A stretch of 11,410 bases of DNA from an uncultured Marvinbryantia sp. GTDB lineage: Bacteria > Bacillota > Clostridia > Lachnospirales > Lachnospiraceae. Shown here piece by piece: positions 6,639-11,410 of this stretch (its first letter is position 1; each line of letters begins with the position of its first letter). The notes under the pieces are model-generated. The model was not told where the DNA came from, ran no database searches, and saw nothing but the letters and a program-made list of their open reading frames with translations. The position numbers and the translations under genes are program-made. The DNA is taken from assembly GCF_905201705.1 (NCBI RefSeq), contig NZ_CAJKOX010000069.1, positions 1 through 11,410 of the forward strand. The letters run 5' to 3'.

Positions 6639-8405
6639 ATGAAGAGACTGGTACATAACTGGGCGTTTGCAAAGAGGATGAAGGTATTTTTTCTGGCGAG
6701 CATTGTACTGGTCTCTTCGCTTGTGCTTACGGTCAGTACGGTGATCTCGGCGAATAATCTGCTGAAAAATACTGAGAAGCTGGCAGAGAACCAGCTTGAG
6801 CTGCTGGCGACAAATTATAACGCTTCTCTGGAGCAGTACAAAAATATCTGCCAGGCAATTCTGATGAATTCCTATGTGCAGGATTTTCTGGAAGGGAGTA
6901 CGGACAGGGCGCAGAAGGCGGAGTATCAGCAGTCCGCGCGGGAAATGCTGACCCAGATTTATAATTCAAATGACAATATTAATTTTATCGCGCTGCTGAA
7001 GGACGAGACCGGCGAATATCTGTATCGCGGAAGCGGCGTTTCCTATGCGGATTTTGAGGATTCCTGGGAAAAAGACTGGCAGGCGAGCCAGCAGGGCAGC
7101 GGTGCTATGCGGCTTTCCTACAGCAACAATTATTTTAAAGGCTCCCAGTACACGCTCTCGGTGTACTATCCGGCATATTCAAATCAGATCGTGGGAAAAG
7201 CCTATGGGATTTTGTGTATTAATTTCCAGGATATATTTTTGGAAAGCCTCAGCGTAAAGAAACAGATTTCCGATACCGAGTATTCCGAGCTGATGCTGGT
7301 GGATCTAAACGGCAATCTGATTTCCGGGCAGGAGATGGAGGAAAAGCAGAAGTCCTCTGATATCGCGGGTAATCTGGACGGAACGCATGGAAGCTTCCAG
7401 AAGGACGGGATGCTGATCAGCTATTACAGGATCGGAAGCTGGAACTATTATCTGCTGAGCGTGACGCCGCTGAAGGAGCTGTATCAGTCGAGTATGCATA
7501 CCATTCTGGTGGTGGCACTGCTGCTGGTTCTGGTGATCCTGATACTTACGGCGGTCGCAGGCGGACAGTTTTCACGCGTATATGCGCCGCTGGATGATAT
7601 CGTGCGGGAGATGGCGCATGTGTCTGAGGGCAGGATGGACGTGCGCATCGACGCTGAGCCTCTGGGGAAAGACTTTGAGCCGATGGCGGACGGATTCAAC
7701 GCGATGATGGACAAGCTGGAGGCTTCTATGGAGGAAATCCGCGTAAAGCAGGAGCAGCTTTCGCAGACGCGTTTAAATGCCCTGCAGTCGCAGATCCAGC
7801 CGCATTTCCTCTATAATACGCTCGACTGCATCCACTGGCAGGCGGTGGCGGACGGCAACCGGGAGATTTCCACGCTCGTGAAGGCGCTGGCGTCGTATTA
7901 CCGCATCTGTCTGAGCAAGGGAAAGGATATTATCCCGCTGGCGGAGGAGCTGAAGCATATTGAGTATTACGTGCTGATCCAGAATATGCGCTATGACAAC
8001 CGGCTCCATCTTGACATCAATGTGGAGGAAAGGTACCGGCAGACGAGGCTTCCCAAGCTGACGCTGCAGCCTCTGGTGGAGAACGCGGTGGAGCATGGGA
8101 TCGAGCGCCGGGAGGGCGTGAGCGGCAATATTGCGATCTGGGTGGAGGAGACCGGGGACGGCGATCTTCTGCTGCGGGTGGCAAACAGCGGAAGCGGCAT
8201 GACGGATGCGCGGGTTGCGCAGATGAATGAGTACCTGAAAACAAACGAGGCCGATTTTGGCTATGGCGTGCGCAATGTAAACAGGCGGATCCAGCTTCTC
8301 TTTGGAGAGCGCTACGGGCTTCACTATGAGGTGAATATGTGGCAGGGCGTGACGGCGGTGATTCTGCTTCCGATGGAAGAGGAGCGGGAGGTTGCGGAGG
8401 AATAA
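6639..8405 (+). CDS. YesM-type sensor histidine kinase
   Basis: This 588-residue membrane kinase senses an outside signal and phosphorylates the response regulator encoded directly after it. Membrane helix 1 spans about residues 14-37 and helix 2 about 288-311. The roughly 250 residues between them form an extracellular sensor, probably of the Cache type (for example FIALLKDETGEYLYRGSG and ELMLVDLNGNLIS). A HAMP segment follows (VYAPLDDIVREMAHV), then a coiled linker. The His_kinase domain holds the phosphoacceptor H389 in QIQPHFLYNTLD. The ATPase domain has the N-box with N482 (LQPLVENAVEHG) and a glycine box, FGYGVRNVNRRIQLLFG. Length is normal for the family. AAAGGAGG lies ten bases before the ATG. 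The stop abuts the regulator start. The ligand may be the sugar itself or the loaded binding protein; the sequence does not say which. Confidence 0.94.
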   Translation: MKRLVHNWAFAKRMKVFFLASIVLVSSLVLTVSTVISANNLLKNTEKLAENQLELLATNYNASLEQYKNICQAILMNSYVQDFLEGSTDRAQKAEYQQSAREMLTQIYNSNDNINFIALLKDETGEYLYRGSGVSYADFEDSWEKDWQASQQGSGAMRLSYSNNYFKGSQYTLSVYYPAYSNQIVGKAYGILCINFQDIFLESLSVKKQISDTEYSELMLVDLNGNLISGQEMEEKQKSSDIAGNLDGTHGSFQKDGMLISYYRIGSWNYYLLSVTPLKELYQSSMHTILVVALLLVLVILILTAVAGGQFSRVYAPLDDIVREMAHVSEGRMDVRIDAEPLGKDFEPMADGFNAMMDKLEASMEEIRVKQEQLSQTRLNALQSQIQPHFLYNTLDCIHWQAVADGNREISTLVKALASYYRICLSKGKDIIPLAEELKHIEYYVLIQNMRYDNRLHLDINVEERYRQTRLPKLTLQPLVENAVEHGIERREGVSGNIAIWVEETGDGDLLLRVANSGSGMTDARVAQMNEYLKTNEADFGYGVRNVNRRIQLLFGERYGLHYEVNMWQGVTAVILLPMEEEREVAEE

Positions 8406-10001
8406 ATGTATAAGGTTTTGATCGTAGATGATGAAAAAATGATCCGGATGGGAATGAGTAAGGGACTTCCCTGGGAGGAATTGAAGGTATCGGAGGTCTA
8501 TCAGGCGGGAAGCGCGCCGGAGGCGCTGGAGATCATTAAGGAGAAGCAGCCGGATATTCTGATCACGGATATCAATATGCCGGAAATGACGGGACTTGAG
8601 CTGATCCAACGGGCAAACGAGCTGCAGGCGGATATGAAGATTATTGTACTCACGGGGTACGATCGCTTTGATTATGCACGGGAATGCATAAGGATGCATG
8701 TCGAGGATTTATATCTGAAGCCGATCGATGAGGAGGTGCTGACGGAGGCGATACGCCGCCAGATCGACGCGATCGAAAAGCAGCGGGCGAGCGCGGTGAT
8801 GGAAAATACCATGCGCCGCGTGCGGGGCAACACGGAGCAGATGCGCCTGGAGCGCCTGATGCGCCAGCTTGTCCACCAGAGAGAGGCGGAGGAGACGGAG
8901 CTTCAGTGGATGTACCAGGAATACTCACTGTCGCCCGGGCAGGAGCTGCAGATCGCGATCCTGATCCCGCAGCAGTCGGGCAGGCGTGACGAGCGGGAGG
9001 ACAACTACTGGCTGATGTCCATCAAGGAAATCTGCATCGGGCTTGTGGACGGGCGCGGACAGGGCATCACCTTCCCGGACGACGAGGGAACGGGGAAAAT
9101 TCTGGTGGCGTTTTTCAACCACGGTTATGTAAATGAGATCTACGAGCGAATACAGGAGCTGATCAGCATCATGAAGGATGAGATGATCGCGGCTCCGAGA
9201 ATTGTGCTCGGCAGCTCCGTGAAGGGCTTTTCGCGGCTGTATATTTCCTATAACGACGCGGTGCATCTCTCGAAGGAGAAGGGTGACGGGGCGAAGGAGG
9301 TGCTGCAGTCGGGGCGCACAGGCAAGCGCGGTATGCTGTTCCACGATATCTACGAGGAATTTAAGACGGCGATGTGCTCAAACGTGGGAAATTCGGAGTA
9401 CGTGCTGCGGGTGTTTGACGCCTTTAGCCAGGCGGTGGTTTCTTATAATGTGACCGAGACGAGCGTGAGAAAGTACTGCTTTGATCTGGCAAATGCCGTG
9501 AGCTTTGCGTATGTGAGCAGCACGGGCGGCTCGCTGCGGCAGGGACAGCTTGAAGAGCTGATGCGTCACATTATGAATGTGGACGGACAGAATGCCTGCG
9601 AGATCACCCGTGCATTTTTGCAGCAGCTTTTCGGGGAAGAAAAAGAGGTCATCAACGATCTCATCCCGAAGGTGCGCCGTTATGTGGACGACCATCTGGA
9701 GGAGGAGCTTTCGGTATCCAGCATCGCGGCGCGCTTTTACATCACGCCGAATTATCTGTCGAAGCTGTACAAGAAGGTGACAGGCGAGGGCTGCAACGAA
9801 TACATTGTCCGCAGAAGGATAGAGACGGCGCAGAAGCTGCTCAAATCTACCAATTTAAAGACCGGAAAGATCGCTGCGATGGTGGGCTACCGGGACACCA
9901 ATTATTTTTCAGTAGCGTTTAAGAAATATACAGGTTATTCGCCAACCGTGTTCCGCAGCCGGTTCCGCACCGGAGCCGCGGACGAGGACGAAGAGGAGTA
10001 G
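8406..10001 (+). CDS. YesN-type response regulator with AraC DNA-binding domain
   Basis: The 531-residue partner of the preceding kinase has a receiver domain at residues 1-120 with acidic pair D8/D9, phosphoacceptor D55 (ILITDINMP), T83 and K105 (LYLKPID). A middle region of about 120-400 contains a degenerate GGDEF-like fold seen in this family (LQIAILIPQQ, then IVLGSSVKGFSRLYISYNDAVHLSKEK). The AraC-type DNA-binding domain covers about 415-521, with SVSSIAARFYITPNYLSKLYKK and IAAMVGYRDTNYFSVAFKKY. Length is typical for YesN-like proteins. The ATG follows the kinase stop directly, with GGAGG inside the kinase gene. The protein ends in an acidic tail (ADEDEEE), and its stop codon overlaps the ribosome binding site of the next gene. 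It probably activates the transporter operon, whose promoter lacks a -35. Confidence 0.94.
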   Translation: MYKVLIVDDEKMIRMGMSKGLPWEELKVSEVYQAGSAPEALEIIKEKQPDILITDINMPEMTGLELIQRANELQADMKIIVLTGYDRFDYARECIRMHVEDLYLKPIDEEVLTEAIRRQIDAIEKQRASAVMENTMRRVRGNTEQMRLERLMRQLVHQREAEETELQWMYQEYSLSPGQELQIAILIPQQSGRRDEREDNYWLMSIKEICIGLVDGRGQGITFPDDEGTGKILVAFFNHGYVNEIYERIQELISIMKDEMIAAPRIVLGSSVKGFSRLYISYNDAVHLSKEKGDGAKEVLQSGRTGKRGMLFHDIYEEFKTAMCSNVGNSEYVLRVFDAFSQAVVSYNVTETSVRKYCFDLANAVSFAYVSSTGGSLRQGQLEELMRHIMNVDGQNACEITRAFLQQLFGEEKEVINDLIPKVRRYVDDHLEEELSVSSIAARFYITPNYLSKLYKKVTGEGCNEYIVRRRIETAQKLLKSTNLKTGKIAAMVGYRDTNYFSVAFKKYTGYSPTVFRSRFRTGAADEDEEE

Positions 10002-10013
10002 GAGGAAAACAAT

Positions 10014-11363
10014 ATGATACATAATCCGATTTTGCCCGGATTTAATCCCGATCCGTGCATCTGCCGCAAGGGAGACGACTACTATATCGCGGTTTCTACC
10101 TTTGAATGGTTTCCGGGCATTCCGGTGTACCACTCGCGCGATCTGAAGCACTGGGAGCTGCTGACGCATGTTCTGACGGACGACGAGAAGGTGAATTTAA
10201 AAAAGCTTCCGTCGGCGAAAGGTATCTGGGCTCCGTGCTTAACCTATTGCGAGGCGGAGGATCTGTTTTATGTGGTGTACGGCGTAATGAATTCCATGAA
10301 TGCGCGCTACTTTGACGTTGATAATTTTCTGATCACGGCGAAGGATATCTGCGGACCGTGGAGCGAGCCGGTGTATCTGCACTCGGCGGGCTTTGACGCT
10401 TCTATCTTGCATGATGACGACGGACGGAAATATATTGTTTCCCTGGACTGGGAGACGCGTGCGGGCTATGAGAAGCCGGGCGCGATCTGCATGGTGGAGT
10501 ATTCGCCAAAAAAGCAGGAGATCATCGGGTACCCGAAGCGCATCTGGTGGGGAGGCACGGACCGTGGCTGCATCGAGGCTCCGCATCTCACAAAGAAGAA
10601 CGGAAGGTATTATCTGATGTGCGCGGAGGGAGGTACCGGGTATAATCACTGCGTGACAATGGGACGTGCGGAAAACGTCTGGGGACCATATGAGCGAGAC
10701 CCGAAGAATCCGATCGTTACCAGTGTGCCGGGTGATTCCTACGAGCGTCATGATCCCGACCATCTGAAGCCAAAGTATTACAATCCCGACTCCGTTCTGC
10801 AGAAATCCGGTCATGGAAGCTACGTGGAGCTGCCGACCGGCGAGGTCTATCTGGTACATCTGACGGCGAGGCCGTTTGTGCCGGAGCTGCGCTGCACGCT
10901 CGGACGCGAGACGGCGATCCAGAAAATGATGTGGACGGACGACGGCTGGCTGCGCATGGCGAACGGAGGAAATCTTGCGCAGTCTGAGACGCCGGAGAGC
11001 AGCCTGCCTCCGTGTGAACTGCCGCAGCCGTCCGACTTTGACGATTTCGACAGCGGAACGCTGGGAAATTTCTACTATGCGCCGCGCCAGATGCCGCAGC
11101 GCTTTGCCGATGTGACGGCAAGGCCGGGCTGGGTGCGCCTGCGCGGGCAGGAGTCGCGTACTTCGCTTAATAAAGTGAGTATTCTTGCGCGCAAGCTGAC
11201 CAGCGTTTACGCGCGCATCACGACGAAGATGGAATTTTGGCCGGAGGTGCATCAGCACAGCGCCGGATTGATTTTGTATTACGACAATATGAATTATGTC
11301 AACCTGCGCAAATACTACAGCGAAACGCTCGGACAGAGCGCCCTGTCTGTCCTGCAGATGTAG
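10014..11363 (+). CDS. GH43 beta-xylosidase, subfamily 11-like, shortened at the C-terminus
   Basis: The protein starts as a two-domain GH43 beta-xylosidase of the XynB3/SXA group, cytoplasmic inverting enzymes that take xylose from xylo-oligosaccharides. The five-bladed propeller covers about residues 1-330 and retains all three catalytic acids: base D13 (GFNPDPCI), pKa-tuning D128 (GFDASILHDDDG) and acid E188 (CIEAPHL). These align with D15, D128 and E187 that I recall for Geobacillus XynB3. RETAIQK, near an arginine that binds substrate, is also present. The C-terminal beta-sandwich begins near residue 335 (FDDFDSGTLGNFYY) but stops at residue 449, while relatives reach about 535. The reading past the TAG closes again after eight codons, while both other frames stay open to the window end. 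It may be a frameshift, a true truncation or a sequence error. AGGAGG overlapping the previous stop lies eight bases before the ATG. There is no signal peptide. Confidence 0.85.
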   Translation: MIHNPILPGFNPDPCICRKGDDYYIAVSTFEWFPGIPVYHSRDLKHWELLTHVLTDDEKVNLKKLPSAKGIWAPCLTYCEAEDLFYVVYGVMNSMNARYFDVDNFLITAKDICGPWSEPVYLHSAGFDASILHDDDGRKYIVSLDWETRAGYEKPGAICMVEYSPKKQEIIGYPKRIWWGGTDRGCIEAPHLTKKNGRYYLMCAEGGTGYNHCVTMGRAENVWGPYERDPKNPIVTSVPGDSYERHDPDHLKPKYYNPDSVLQKSGHGSYVELPTGEVYLVHLTARPFVPELRCTLGRETAIQKMMWTDDGWLRMANGGNLAQSETPESSLPPCELPQPSDFDDFDSGTLGNFYYAPRQMPQRFADVTARPGWVRLRGQESRTSLNKVSILARKLTSVYARITTKMEFWPEVHQHSAGLILYYDNMNYVNLRKYYSETLGQSALSVLQM

Positions 11364-11399
11364 GACGGATTTTGCGGACATTCAAAATAAAAAAGAATG

Positions 11400-11410
11400 T
11401 GGAGGTAACA
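11400..11410 (+). promoter_or_regulatory. Possible ribosome binding site of a following gene
   Basis: TGGAGGTAACA at the window end matches a Shine-Dalgarno GGAGG followed by five bases, so a start codon could lie just beyond the edge. This would favour a real end of the GH43 gene at 11363. If the GH43 frame is only shifted, the motif would instead be inside coding sequence. Confidence 0.4.

Noticed and set aside
10239..11381. Open frame of 380 codons on the minus strand opposite GH43
   Set aside because: It is a mirror of a GH43 coding sequence with all catalytic acids present; its translation is arginine/histidine-rich and domain-free.

Overview
The window looks like a carbohydrate-utilisation locus from a Gram-positive anaerobe of the Clostridia, most like Lachnospiraceae. 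The grounds are strong AGGAGG-type ribosome binding sites on every gene, a YesM/YesN-type sensor kinase and AraC-type response regulator beside a CUT1 sugar ABC transporter, and moderately GC-rich coding sequence. No taxonomic marker gene is present, so this placement is inference. All main genes point to uptake and cytoplasmic breakdown of xylo-oligosaccharides.

Layout: (1) Bases 1-162 are the 3' end of an AT-rich (about 34% GC) gene on the + strand that I cannot name. It ends inside a perfect inverted repeat that can terminate transcription from both sides. (2) Bases 175-285 on the minus strand hold a 36-codon open remnant, probably the 3' scrap of a lost gene. (3) A minus-strand AraC/cupin regulator (299-1081) diverges from a GH120-type beta-xylosidase (1214-3217). 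They share a 132-bp intergenic region with overlapping promoters and an 8-bp inverted repeat. The GH120 gene ends at a strong terminator (3293-3327). (4) A second unit starts at 3415: solute-binding protein, intercistronic hairpin, two permeases, sensor histidine kinase, response regulator and a GH43 beta-xylosidase whose frame stops early. A ribosome binding site at the last bases suggests that another gene follows.

How the parts may work together: the kinase senses an extracellular signal and phosphorylates the regulator, which probably controls this operon. The binding protein and permeases import oligosaccharides using an ATPase that is not encoded here. The two xylosidases lack signal peptides, so they would cut imported substrate in the cytoplasm. 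GH120 enzymes retain and GH43 enzymes invert anomeric configuration. The separate AraC regulator probably reads an intracellular sugar and controls GH120 and itself. The xylan link rests on the two glycosidase families; the transporter alone would not reveal its substrate.

I see no wholly new system. The points most worth a second look are the shortened GH43 frame, competing hairpins over the kinase ribosome binding site, the insertion between the catalytic residues of the GH120 enzyme, the shared AraC-GH120 promoter region, and the broken left edge.
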